Assembly: GCA_947579665.1 (NCBI GenBank)
Contig: OX388349.1
Coordinates: 26,320,459-26,384,458 of the forward strand
Source: Sympetrum striolatum
Taxonomy: Eukaryota; Arthropoda; Insecta; Odonata; Libellulidae
Direction of reading: 5' to 3'
Length of the DNA stretch: 64,000 nucleotides
Every line of letters begins with the position of its first letter. The first letter of the stretch is position 1. The notes under the pieces are model-generated. The model saw only the letters and a list, made by a program, of their open reading frames with translations, did not search any database and was not told the origin of the DNA. Shown piece by piece: positions 35,241 to 47,480 of this stretch. Position numbers and translations under genes: made by a program.

Positions 35241-36840
35241 TGCTGACTCTCGCTTTTTACTATTAATAAAAGTATTTATAATTTTTAAATAACGTTTCTA
35301 AAAAATGAATTATATGGTTGTCATGACCGATGGATTGTTTTACATAGCTGGAAATTAAAAAGTTTTAAATTATCATTGTGCATATTTCATTTATATCTTG
35401 TGTTTGGATTTCATTTCTACTATCAGATATTTTTTATTGTTAAATATCTTTCAATTATTTCTTAAAGGCTGATATATTTATCATGAGAATCAGGACAATT
35501 CTTCATAATTGTTGATTTTAATGTCAACATATCACTATTTAGATTGATACTCCATTAAGAACCACCATTGACTTACATTAATTGAAGCCGAATAAAACTG
35601 AGTGTTCTTAATTTACTTTCTTTTTATATAAATACCTTAGATAGCACACATTTATTGCTAGTTTGGAGAACGTAGTGCGTCCAAAATACGGAAACGTGGA
35701 ATTCAAAATTATATACTTCTTTTTACTCTTGACTCATTTATTATCGTTGTAAAATATATGAATTTGCAACTTGGTCGTGATAGTATCATGACATTATGAA
35801 TTCATATAGAAAAGACATTAATAATTGAAAAAGACATTTTGATGTTTAGCCCCGTATACTCGATCGACACTTTTATAGTAATATCCGAGTATTGCAGTAG
35901 TTTTAGAGTCACGGTTTGCAACTAAAAACAATTAAATTTGACAGTTTTTGCTAATTCTAACGTCGGATTATTCTTTAATAAAAACTATTTTCTATCTTTC
36001 TTTCCATATCGCTATATACAATAAAAGTGATAATGAAATAATGGAATAAAGTTAATTCTCTCATGATTATATGATATCACTATTTCCTGAATTCACATTT
36101 GTGATTTTGGTACTAATAAATGAAACCAACTTGGAACACATACGACTGCCGAAGGTTGAAAACCAAAGTGTACTCTCATTAATTTGCTCATATGACTTCA
36201 AGACGGGTGTTTATCAAAAATTATTTTTTATAATTTTATAATTGTTGGTTTTGCATGTATTCATTTTAAAATTAGCGCTTTCCCTGCCCAAATATTTTCT
36301 GCTATACTTTCAAGTAGAAAATTGATGATTGATGTAGCCAATGCAAGGGTGCATCTTTAGTAAATAAGCATTGATTATAATTATTATTATTACCCTTAAC
36401 CTTTGACGCTGACTAATGTCATCAAAGCCGTTTACTTTGCCTTTTTCTAAATTATTTTATTTTTTGTAACACTAATACCCTACTTACATCGTGTGTCTGT
36501 TGTTGTTGTATATTTTTGTTCTTGCCATTTCATCCATATGTTACGAATTTTCCTCCAAGAAGACTTTAATGTAGCTAATTATCATCGGCTTTAAACTTAT
36601 CACCATGGACTTTAAACCGGTCTCATATTTCTATGGAATGAATTACTATTTTCAAAGAATTGAGGATAAATTTCGATTTTTTCTAGGAAATAGCTAGGTT
36701 ATGAGGCATGTAGAAAATGTGATAGATATTACTAATTTAAATGAGAAAGGGAAGTAAAGTATGCAACTAAAAGCAATACTAAGTTTTAATAGTTTGTATG
36801 TACATATATAGGTAAAATGTTTATGATAAATTATCTATAT
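35241..36840. other. Non-coding stretch
   Basis: AT-rich, with a short ATT-repeat run near 36377. No gene or repeat recognised. Confidence 0.5.
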
Positions 36841-36846
36841 TAATAT

Positions 36847-36872
36847 TTATATTTTTTTCTTTACAGGTGAGT
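36847..36872 (+). promoter_or_regulatory. Candidate recursive splice site (ratchet point)
   Basis: A pyrimidine tract (ATTTTTTTCTTTACAG) ends at 36866 and abuts a donor, GTGAGTG, at 36867-36873, with no exon between. This is the arrangement of zero-length exons that split long insect introns. It lies on the same strand as, and 4.6 kb downstream of, the candidate start exon. I found no other juxtaposition with an equally good tract on the plus strand. Confidence 0.4.
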
Positions 36873-37201
36873 GTAAAATCTAGCGCTCCTGATTGAGACG
36901 GCATCGCGTGAGTACTATCAGTTCTTTCTTATCTAATCAACATATGCATTGAGTCTCTAAATTATGAATTCCAGTTCATTTACCATACATATTGAGGCAA
37001 TTTTTCAGGAGAAGTTTTGTTAAGTAAATTGTCTTTTGTAATTTCTCATTTAAAACCGTACTGAATTTTTTTACAAAGACAATAATTAATCGATAGAGTC
37101 ATAATTTTATTTCGTAGTCAATATTTTCTTCATTTCCTAGAATTAATTCCTTTCATTGCCACCTACTCAAATTTTAATACCTTGGACCAAGCATAAGTTG
37201 G
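36873..37201. other. Non-coding stretch
   Basis: AT-rich. Nothing recognised. Confidence 0.5.
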
Positions 37202-37474
37202 CTATAGTTTAGAATGTAGAGTGTATATATTATGTACTGACCACCTGCTCTGTAGGGGAGGAGAGAATAATGCCTTATTCTTCTCAGCCTTAGCCGAAAG
37301 GCCTACAGATGCAGGCATCTCTTCCAGGGCCCTTTCTTTCACCTTCTTGTGCAGGAGTTGAGTTAACTTGTCCTCTAAAAGCTCCTGTTCGAATCTTTTG
37401 TCTATGAGGTCGGATCCTGCGGTTAACCAGCGATTAGTGGTAAGGGGGGACCCTAGGCATAGGGTGAACCCCAT
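37202..37474 (-). pseudogene. Coding-like remnant, unidentified
   Basis: A 90-codon minus-strand frame has a non-AT-biased composition and a helical, heptad-like charged segment (FEQELLEDKLTQLLHKKVKE), followed by KAEKNKALFSPPLQSRW. It looks like genuine protein sequence, perhaps part of a transposon or processed-gene protein. No catalytic motif is visible and I cannot name the family. The GC-richer composition continues to about 37560, upstream on its strand. Confidence 0.35.
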
Positions 37475-38944
37475 TGCACTCCACTATGATCTGGCCAGGT
37501 CCACTTATTAGGGTGTTAGTTTATCCCTCCAAATCCTCCCCTCCCCTCATCGTTTGCTGCACGTATGGACCACTAAGGACATTGAAACATCTCATCCAGG
37601 AGTAAGTGTTGGTATTGGTAATCAATGATAATGTCTATTCAGGTAGAACCAAAACTACTAAGGAAAATAAGGTAAACATTAAAATACATTACGTAAATCC
37701 ATTCTATTACAGCCAACAGCTGAAACTTCTTAATTTGAAGGAAAATTTAAAATATATATATTTCATAATTTAAAGATTCATTATGATGCGTTATTAGGTT
37801 CACAAGAATTTTTTTCTTTTATGACAGTAATGGCATTGTAGTAGATCAGGTAGCACTATACATTATCTTTTCTAATATATTTTTTATACTCTGCCAAAAC
37901 TTCAAAATACTAAGAACCACCTTGTTTGATGCAGAAAATAATGCATGCAATCAATTCACAATATTGAACTTATCTTGGATAACCCACAGTAAAAGTTGCG
38001 GTTCCATAAGATTCGGGTATATCTTAGTCATCTTGTAGTAAAAAAGAATTCGCATGACATTAATTTGAGATGAAGCAACTGACTGGCGACTAACTTTGTG
38101 GTAATCCATGACTTCAAACAAAGAAAACAGGAAATGCTTTCTGGATGAAATTCACCCTGATTTTATTAAAAACTTTGCAAAATATCACAGGGACACAGCT
38201 TAGCTTTAGCTACATTTAGCTTACATTTAGCTTTGATTTCTATTATTTCAAATCTAAACTACTTACATTACCTTTTTTGTTAGAACTGTGAGTATGAAAG
38301 TGATTTTCTGACTTGCTTGAAAGTTTTGTTTGCTAATAAGTTAACTATAACTTATAGGCTATGACAATGTAGAAAATTGTCTCAGCAAAAGATCATTAGA
38401 GAATGCTACGAGAATGAAAATTCTATATATATTAGAAAGAATTTTTTGATGTTCCAAACATTTTAAAATAGTTATCACTACTGAAATAATTTATAGTTGG
38501 AAGTTTTTCATTGCAAATAGATACAAAATTGAAATTCGATTCTATCTAGAGAAATTAAATGTTATAAAGATCTTTTTGGTGAAGAGCTAAGAATTCAACA
38601 TTTATAATAATAGATTTATTAATGATATATTTAAAAATTGGTTTCTTTTACAAAATAATTTATTAGATATTTTTAAGTCAAAAATATATTATAATAATTT
38701 GTGAGGATTTCGAGGAGGATGAATCTGTAGCTTCTCTTGATCAGGCTTAGTTTGAAAATGTAGCGAATTTTTAGACGTTGGCAATGATTTGGATAAATAA
38801 TTATTTAGAACAAGTTAAACTAATAATGCAGGCCATTTATTCGAAATTTTGATATAATGCACCACTGACAAAACACATAGTCTATCATGTATTATTGATT
38901 TGAAGCATATATTTACTATAACTGATAGAACAGTTATATGTCTA
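37475..38944. other. Non-coding stretch
   Basis: AT-rich. A short direct repeat of ACATTTAGCTT lies at 38201-38235. No gene recognised. Confidence 0.5.
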
Positions 38945-39785
38945 CGTCTATCTATATTCCGTTGTAGTGAGTACCAGGGGGGCAAGCATCATGCCTCTAT
39001 TTTTTTAATCAGTTGCTTTTGCCAATCTTTCTCAGAAAAATTATGAGTTGATGCGTTCTAGGATATATTTCTCTGGTCTTCCTCGTTTTATCAAAACGGT
39101 CTGGTGAAGAGGGTTGTCACATTATGTTCGTTAAGTATTCTGAGAATGTGCTTTCTCTTAATTTATTTAGGGAATTTATCCTTTTTAATAATCTTCCATA
39201 GATTCCCATCCCACGTCTTCAATCATCTGAGTGTCACTCACTACTTTATCACAGGAATACTTTTCATAACATACCGCCTTTCCTATGATCTTTTCTTAAT
39301 TCCAAAAACTATATTTTTCCAAAAGGGTCCCATAAATTACATGCATATCGACTGTGATGTTTAACTACCGCATAGTTACATCGCTCGAGAGCTTTCTCTC
39401 CATCCATACAAATAACTCTCGGAACGAAGCCGACTTTCTTATATTTTTCTCCTTATAGTATTACATTTCTCGGTGTACTCCATGATACATCATTAGTGAT
39501 AGTTACTCTAATATATTTCACGAATTTTACCATTTTAATTTAACACCATTAATCTGCATTTAGTTTTCTTTCGTATAAGTTAATTATTGAACACAAATCA
39601 ACAGTAAGTGCTGATTTCTGATCATTGCACCATTTCGTAATTTCATGTAATTAGTTTGACAGGGTTGATCCAACTTCTCTACTCTCTAATTCAAATTAAA
39701 TTCTGGAGTCATCGGTGTTCATTCTAGATTTACTCTAAATGAAATAGCTTAGATCATTGATGCGTATTAAACATTTAAAAATCAC
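38945..39785 (-). mobile_element. Old CR1-like copy (subfamily B relative), heavily decayed
   Basis: On the minus strand it shares the landmarks of the copy at 40274-41196 in order. The CTACGTCTATCT-like tail end (38940s) and a GGGGGG segment come first, then the CACTCACTACTTTATCA block. The end is GAGTCATCGGTGTTCATTCT, the remains of the FADD box region. Indels break every frame. It ends close to the truncated HMT copy B. Confidence 0.6.
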
Positions 39786-39810
39786 GTTTTACTTGATTCG
39801 TGTTGATTTT

Positions 39811-40207
39811 CTTATAGTAAATTACATTATCTAAAACTTTTATAAGTAATACAATATACGTATATATCATATTTATGGAGATATTTTGAAAACCGGAAAT
39901 GAGCTTTGATGAATAAAGATCGAATTCCGGTCAACCGATTTACTCCAAAAACTAATCAACTCTGACAGCACAAACCACAGTACTATATATGAACTTTGGT
40001 ATTGATACGACCAATAGTTTTCACGTTAGAGTGCCCACTATCACACGCACACATACAGACACACACACACACACATACATCATTCCGGAAATGGTTAAAA
40101 CGTGTTATAGGAACCCCAAAACATGTATTTTCGTTGAAATCTCGAAGTTGAATTTTTTCATGAAAAGAATACTTTCTCTATACTTCGTATATGGAGAAAG
40201 TAAAAAT
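39811..40207 (-). mobile_element. HMT repeat copy B, truncated
   Basis: Only the hairpin-side 397 bases of the family are present. They comprise most of one tandem unit (39811-40030), a short CA microsatellite (about 40041-40077), the conserved ATGTATTT and GTTGAAATCTCGAAGTTG block, and the terminal hairpin (TACTTTCTCTATACTTCGT onward, 40169-40201). It is followed by TAAAAAT. The other end and the second unit are missing. Confidence 0.8.
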
Positions 40208-40273
40208 TTATATATTGAATGAATTCCTACATCTCTAACTTCTATCTAGATCATGTGGTTTTCCCAATCGATT

Positions 40274-41196
40274 TCTACATCTACATCTACATCTACATTA
40301 ATACCCTACAAGCCGCCTTTCGGCGTGTGGCAGGGGGTGTAAACACCAGTTGAATCTTAATTACTTCCTTATTCGATTATTGTCACGTATTGTTCGCGGA
40401 AAGAATGAATCTCTGAAACGATTCGTCCTAGCATCTATTTCTCTTAACTTACGGTCATTATCGGATCGACCGACGTAGCAGGGGGGTTGCATGATACCGA
40501 TTGTATCTTTGGAAAATGTAGTTTCCCTGAATTTATTAAGCAATCGCAGCCTAGCTTCCAATCTCCTTTCTTTCAAGGATTCCCAACCTACGTCTGAGAG
40601 CATTTTTGTAACGCTTGCTTTTTTATCGTAGCATTTCTTAACAAAACGAACCGCTTTACGCTGCACTTTCTCGAGTTCGCGAGTACACGTTTCATCCGCC
40701 GGATCCCATATACTTGCCGCATATTCCAGAAGGGGTCTGACCAAGGTAAAATAACATCGCTCTCTCACCTTTTCGTCGCATTTACCGACAATACGCTTAA
40801 CAAAGCCAAGCCTTTTACTTGCTTTGCCGCAGATTTTTCGAATATGCCTGCTCCAATTTAAGTTATTAGTAATGTTGATCCCGAGATATTTAACTAAATC
40901 TACTACTTTGATACTAATTCCATTAATTTTGTATGGGTGATTTGGACGCATTTTTTTCTTTTCGAAGAAATTAACTACGGAGCATTTACTTACGTTAATA
41001 TCTAATTCCCATTTTTCGCACCACCTTTGGATGAGGACTAAATCGTTTGAGAGAGATGTCCGGTCTTCCTCGTTTGTTATTTCCCTATATATAACCGAGT
41101 CATCCGCAAATATCCTCACATTACTAACTATCTCGTCACTCAAGTCATTGATATAAATAAGGAAAAGAAGAGGTCCAATTACACTGATTTCTGGGA
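40274..41196 (-). mobile_element. CR1-like non-LTR retrotransposon, subfamily B, 5'-truncated
   Basis: A minus-strand insertion with a (ATGTAG)n tail (40274-40298), a 3' UTR with a CGCC-GAAA-GGCG hairpin (40314-40325), and an open reverse transcriptase segment. It is truncated just upstream of the GPLLFLIYINDL block, near 41196. The open frame suggests a young copy. Confidence 0.88.
40361..41178 (-). pseudogene. Reverse transcriptase C-terminal portion (CR1-like, subfamily B)
   Basis: The open frame encodes GPLLFLIYINDL then VRIFADDSVIYREI, the palm with the FADD catalytic box. It goes on with WELDINVSKCSVVNF, VKYLGINI, LVRPLLEYAASIWDP and VQRKAVRFVKKCY, and ends FFPRTIRDNNRIRK. There is no start codon inside the element. 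The conserved upstream LLFLIYIND codons show that the true ORF began further 5'. It is related to, but clearly diverged from, the subfamily A protein. Endonuclease and fingers are lost by 5' truncation. Confidence 0.9.
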
Positions 41197-41211
41197 GATT
41201 AATATTAATTT

Positions 41212-43905
41212 TTAAGTTCCGATATTGCTGTTTTTACGCGAGTAAAAGCTTATTTTATCGTTTAGCTTACGTATAACCTGACGCGGAATGTTGGGTTTCT
41301 GCCAAAGGGCACATACATGAGGATTAGGCTTATCGGGCTGACAAGTAGTGCACCGTACGGTACCGTTAGGACACGTATGTGAACTACAAAAAAACACCCA
41401 AAAATATATTCTTATTGGGAAAATCGTGATTTTGGAGCATTTTGGAATCGAATCTATATAACCTCTTCCTATGGTCTCATGTTAGGAGTCTATGCAAAAA
41501 AACACCGAGTTGATGAAGCTTTTGGATTATGCTCTAAATTTATATCATATTTAGATAAACATATACGCGGAGAAGTATCCATACATTACCATTGCATTAA
41601 ATACTGTTTAGATAAATCCGTTTAAAACCTTCAAGCTTAGAAGAAATCCCTCTCGACATTGTGTTCTCTACCATACAAATCACATTTAAAAATGCTACCT
41701 AATGCTAATGCCACTTAAAAGACCCATTCTTCCTGTCTTCAAATGAGCTGCATTTCGCTCATTTATTCTTCTCCTTTGCCGATTAGTAATTGACAGACCA
41801 ACATTTTTCTAAATATCTGTGTAGATGTTTACCCTGTTTCTTCAGAAACCTCTTTGATTCCATTGGACGGTGACTACAGCGTACAATATAAGTTAAAGGA
41901 GAGATTATTAATAATCAAAAAAGGTAAATAGATACCTCGCATTTCATACATTTCGATATTTACCAGGAAATAATCTCTTATTCTTACGTATACGAGCTCG
42001 GAATAATAATCTCAAGATTTTCCAGTCCTTACACCAGTCTAAGCTCTTTTAATAACATAGCACAGGATTTTATGTAATAATTTATCCAAAAAATGACTTT
42101 CACAAAATTCTTCGGTTAAGGAACCGATGTTAATGGAGTAAGGCATGAAAAAAATAGTGTCAATAGTGTGATATTTCCTCTTAGCGTCATAACGTTTAAT
42201 GGAAAAGTACTTCTTCAGTGAAAAGATGAAATCAAAGTCCAGGAAACACAAAAATAATATTTCCGTAAATTATATATGAATATTAAACCCAAAAGCAGCT
42301 TATATAAAATAAATCTTGCAAAAATGAAATCCCTTGTAATTCTCTCAACTAAGCTATGTTGCCGATCTTGATGAAAAAGATAAATCGTTTCCTTCTGATT
42401 CTCATTAGAAGACCAAAGTAACCTTTAAGCCATCCTAATGATGCAAAACGCTGTTCAAATTTTAATCCATTTCACAGAAATTCCACTATAGTTCTGTATT
42501 TCTATTCACTTGCCTCTAGTTCCAATACATGTACCTCACCAAATTTTTCATTTCTATTTTCAAGTCACGTCGTGTCAACAGAAATTTGAAGTGCACTCAT
42601 AGTAGCGTAAAAATATTCCTACAGAAAGTTGTGACTTCTCCTACAGAAGGGTAGAATACGTAACTATAACGTATTTATAAGTCGTAGTTAATTAATAGTA
42701 GTTAATATCAGCGGTCACGTTTTGTAAATGGGACGTAAGGCTCACGATCGAGATTCTCAAATAGTCCGCGCTTATTTTTCATGAAAGTCCCCTCATTTAC
42801 GATCCATTGTACTTTAACGGGTAATGATTGCAGATTCATCGCAAAAGCGCACCGTGAAGAAAAATAATGACTTTTCTAATAGCTGCCCATTGTTCCGCAA
42901 TAAAAGTGAGTTTCCTATACTATAATCAAGGGCGCATTCATTTCTTTATGTGGAAGTAAAACTGCAGAGCGTAGAAGAATCAGATAGGCTGAAAAGTCGG
43001 CGAGAAGGATTTGGATTAAAACACGGAAAACAGAATACCGTGACCCAATTCCGAAAGCCCTCCTCATAAATCAAAATCATGCATTTAAGTAAGCCTCAAT
43101 CCCTCTCTACTTTCCCCCACCCTTTCCTGAATCCTCCTCCATTTGCGTCTTCCTATTTTTAACACCCGCCTTACCCCCATGGTGACTAATGCATCTGTAC
43201 ATATTCTTGCACGAGTTTATGTCTCAACGTGCTTCTGGATTTTGAGGTACCGCGGATATTTAAACAGTAATAAGATGAATAAGGAATGAGTTATGGCGAT
43301 TTGGCCGGTAATAGCAAAAGGAAATTATTATAATTATTTTCTTTTAACATCTTACCTAAGTATTTATTCGAACACTATTTGAGATAGTGGGATGATACTT
43401 TATATTTAATTTCTGTATAATATTGCAACTAATCGCATAATTCTCTAATAAATATGAAATAGAAAGATTAGGCGGTTAATTTTGTTCTCATTTATCGTAT
43501 TACGGTGAAATGATAAAACTAGGAAGTCTTTTTCCTAGGAATAAAACTACATATAATTAGTTATAGAGGTAATAAGTAAAAATATACTCCTTATCTATAA
43601 TATCATTATTGTGTCATATTTAGCGAATGCTAAGTGTCATAAGATTTTAGAGTAAGGCGATTGGTAGAGCCACGAAAGAAAATCCTCCTAAAATAAATCA
43701 TCATTCATTAAACTCAGATTTACTATTCGTTGAATGTGTGCTTCACGCCTGTGGTCTCAACCCCAAGAATGACTATTAAACAACGTAATTGTAATACATC
43801 CTTAAAAAGGTGCTCGCCTAAAAGGTTATTTTATATACCTTAGAGATTTAATATAGGATAAAAGAACATTTACTTACAGTTAAGTATGAATGTAAAAACA
43901 ACGCT
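41212..43905. other. Mostly non-coding stretch
   Basis: A small minus-strand ORF at 41212-41397 is Cys-rich (HTCPNGTVRCTTCQPDKPNP then HVC) and directly abuts the truncated CR1-like copy. It may be zinc-knuckle-like debris or chance. The rest is AT-rich with no supported gene. Confidence 0.4.
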
Positions 43906-43907
43906 AA

Positions 43908-44102
43908 CTACCGGCCGTGGTGGCGATAACGTGCAAGCACGTTATCGCTCCATCCCCACGGTCCCGGGTTCCAATCCCGGCTTGTCGGATTTTTCCGAAT
44001 AGGTTAGATTTTTGGTCTTGACTGATTGTTGTTGTTAATACCTACCACTGTAAAACTCCAGGAAATCGATGTTTGTTGACTATTTGAAATAAATAAATAA
44101 AT
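43908..44102 (+). mobile_element. tRNA-derived SINE candidate
   Basis: The head has an A-box-like TGGCGATAACGTG (43922) and a strong B-box-like GGTTCCAATCCC (43968) within CCCGGGTTCCAATCCCGGC, which forms a perfect T-arm. The body of about 100 bases is not tRNA-like, and the 3' end is (AAAT)n at 44085-44101. This is the order of a Pol III-transcribed SINE. A 12-bp perfect inverted repeat (43923-43948) sits where the D and anticodon arms would be, so it is not a normal tRNA. No clear target-site duplication was found. Confidence 0.6.
43923..43948. repeat. Perfect 12-bp inverted repeat, 2-base spacer
   Basis: GCGATAACGTGC and GCACGTTATCGC are exact reverse complements separated by AA. It lies inside the SINE head between the A and B boxes. 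Confidence 0.95.
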
Positions 44103-47034
44103 GTTTAACTTATCTTAAATTAACGAATTCGCCGAAGAAATATTGCTTTGACTTAGTTTGAGCGACTGCAGCTACATTTGTGATAAACCTGTGCAATTTC
44201 TTTTGGTGATGAGAATGGAAATGTTAAATTTTAGAAAAAATTCCTAAACAAAATGTCTACTAATAAGTTAGCCATCTTTCGGTGTGTCCTAGGGGTTCGT
44301 GAACCTCTACTACTCTAGTGGATTACTTTAATTGATAGAGAAGATTTTCGGGAACTCAGCGTTGGTCGTTTTGGGTGACGTCGTTTCGCAATCGATTCCT
44401 ACTGTTCGTTTTTTAATGTCTGAATATTCAACATATATAATTCAAAATCAAATGTAGTTACCAAAATAGAAAGAGAAAGTTTTACCATAAATTTATTAAG
44501 TATGTTCCTAAAATAGTTCATGATTCAGGAATCCTTGGTAAATACACAGTAATACAAAATATGAACCGTTGGAATGTATTCTAAAATATTATAACGGGTA
44601 TCCCAAATAAATTTCAACATATAGTATCTTTTTTTATTGGCTATTTTCCGGCGCTTTTATGCGTCTAGTAACAGACGTGTAATAGACAGAATATACTTCT
44701 ATTCAAGGGGATACATATATTGCTAAATATAACTACAATGCGTGTAATGTTTAATACGATTATTCTCTTGCTATATAAGCCTGCTGTTGGGACATCAAAT
44801 AAACTATCTGGTAGTAAATGAAGCTCTACAGTATGCAATAGGTACACATTTTCGCAATAAGAGGATAATTATTGCTGGGAACTGCGAATTTTGGCATTAG
44901 ATCTCACAACAAATTTTATCCGCATCTCCAATCTTTAAAAAGTTTCTCATTTATTAATTTTAACACATGAAAACATTCGAATTCTTGGGAAGTACTAACG
45001 TTCTACTCATTTAGATGCGTATATATCCCAAAATTCTGCTTTTTATACTGGCATTCCCTATGAAAATGCCGCACTTCCCGCGCTCAAAGAACTTTAATGG
45101 GAAACCCGACATTCTACTCGTCAAAGATAAATCTTGCTTGATGGAATCGGCTATCCATTAATTGGACGGTTAAACTGAACTTTCCAAATTTACATTAAAA
45201 GGAAAAGCTTAATACGCGGACTGCGATAGAGGCTGTGTAACACAATGTGCCGAAACCTTATTGATGTATGCTGCAGAAATTAAAATGACATATCCAGAGA
45301 AACATTGATAGCAGTCATACACTCGATTACCAGGTTAAAGTATCTTTGAGGCTAATGCGTGGAATTATGGCGATGTCCAATCATCGTTCGATAGCAGAAA
45401 GGGATAAAATTATGACCCAACTGAGTGATCAGCTCCATCGATAATGACCCCTGGAAAATGAATTCCCTTCTCTTAATTCACCAAGTATTTTATCGGTCGA
45501 TTTTTTTCAAGAAATTCATGCCATTTGGAATCATTATAGACACGTGTTATCTATCTGTACTCATACAAGTACAATATTTAAGTGATGGTACTTAAGTACA
45601 ATATTTCAGTTTTGGTTTGAGTTGTAATCATTAGTAGCTTAACAACTTATTATTACACGTTGTAGGCATTTACAAAACTGTACTTACGTTTGGGTTTAAG
45701 AGTCTTCCTCCGGGAATATATATTTATCAGTTTCGACTTCAATTTATTTCTTTAAGCACTTTATAACTTTACCTATATTTGTTTCCTACAGATCGTTTTA
45801 CTTTTTTCCTTCGCCTTGCAATAGCCTTACATCGGCACCCTAAACAGCATTGCAGTCGATCCTTCCAAATATAGATCAATTCTAAAAGTACGTTTTTTAA
45901 GCGTTTTTATAGAGATTTTTGTATTCCTTAGAATAATTTAGAAGATGAAATTCAATAACATACTCTTTCCACTGATGAGTTTTGAAAAGGCTTTCGTTAT
46001 TTACATGAACGGTGATATCGACAGCCCGTTTATAGAAATTAGTACTTGAATTGAACTGAGAGTTTCTGAAGGTAGCAATTATTTTTTAAAATGTAGAAGC
46101 CGCGAACAAGAGTGGAGTTATACGGTAGCAAAGAGTGCTCTAGACTAGTTGGAGGGATATCGCTATAAAGCAGTGATTAATAACGTTAGGTTAACAAAAA
46201 ATTGAAAACAACGATACAGAACTACGGAATATGGTGATACTATTTTCGGATTACATGCCTTTAGGATTCTTCTTTCATTGAGAATTTATTTCGAAGTTAC
46301 TGAAAAGTTTCGAAAGCATTAAAAAATGGCTCTCAGGTAGAATAATAAATTGAAATTTTAATGGTGGATAAATATCTAGAAATCTTTTCATTTATATTTA
46401 TCAAAATATCATTCATTTTCCACTAGACGCTTTGAAGGCTAGAAATGAAAGACCATACGCTGAATATAACCCTGAAAGTTATTCGTTACTAGAAAAAACG
46501 TTAAAACTATTCGCGAAAGAATGCAGCTCAAAAACATATCCTCAAAAAATAAATTACAAAATCCAGCTGTAGTAGGGTATTCTTGCAAATGTACAGGATG
46601 AATATTTGCGTTTATTCATGAATTAATTTATATAACATTGAGCATTAAATTATTAACAAAGATGAATCGTTTAATGATTCATAAATATCGTTTGCATTTT
46701 CATATTAATAGCTTTTAAACGAAAAGTAAATCTTGTTATTTGTGGAAATCAATAGATTTTCCCAAATTTTGCTATTTATTCAGATATTCTCATTTTAATA
46801 TGAATTCTGCGCTTCGGGAGGGATATATAATAGAACTCCTTTCAAAGTGCTTCTTTCTTTCTTACGATGCCGAACCAGCAGACGAACAAAAAGCCATTCT
46901 CATGCAAATAGAAACTTGGCGTCAGTATTGGTAAAGGAAAGAAGGAAACTGTTCCCAAAATTCGGTAAGAAAAATATTTTAATCTTGCAAAAAAAGAAGT
47001 AGAATAGAAAGAGGTATGAAAGAAGAGAATTGGG
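44103..47034. other. Non-coding stretch
   Basis: AT-rich, with no recognisable gene or repeat. ORFs at 44665-44847 and 46842-47066 (minus) and 46740-46934 (plus) have no domain. Confidence 0.5.
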
Positions 47035-47480
47035 GTGAGGAGATTCAACGGGAAGATAAGCTTCAATAACAGAAGCCATTACAATGCCTCAGAAGCCTTC
47101 CCTTTTCCCATCGCTTCCCTTTATTGCTCGGTTTGGCACGTATTGATTGATTACGCATTCCAAGTACAAGGCTCGGTTATCGTTACCAATGACATCGACT
47201 TCAAAATGCCTTCAGATCGCAAACAGTTTGCACGATAAGCCGCGGCGCATCCTTTCACTAAACTGCGAATAGCGCTGCACGTGCATCACTGCAGCTTACT
47301 CAGCGGATCACGATTTGAATCGGAGAAGGGCTCAGTTTAAGGTTAGCCAAATAGCGCAGAGAAAAGTTCGCGTACGCACAAGAAGCTTCTTGTTGCCGTG
47401 ACTAGAAGCTGGTTTAATCCTGGACTACATTAAAGGCTTAAGAATTAGGCCGTCAGTGTACCGCACTGCGTTGTTACCGA
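47035..47480. other. CpG-richer patch
   Basis: Marked CpG content (CCGCGGCGC, GCGCTGCACGTGC, CGCGTACGC) over about 400 bases. A plus-strand frame at 47035-47238 has no domain. Candidate regulatory or untranslated-exon DNA, comparable with the patches at 5.4 and 59.5 kb. Confidence 0.3.

Noticed and set aside
41212..41397. Cys-rich ORF as a zinc-finger gene
   Set aside because: The Cys/His spacing matches no standard finger, and the frame abuts a truncated retrotransposon. Too short to support.
43908..43990. Functional tRNA gene
   Set aside because: The T-arm is good, but the D and anticodon arms are replaced by a 26-base inverted repeat. There is no acceptor stem, and a SINE-like body and tail follow.
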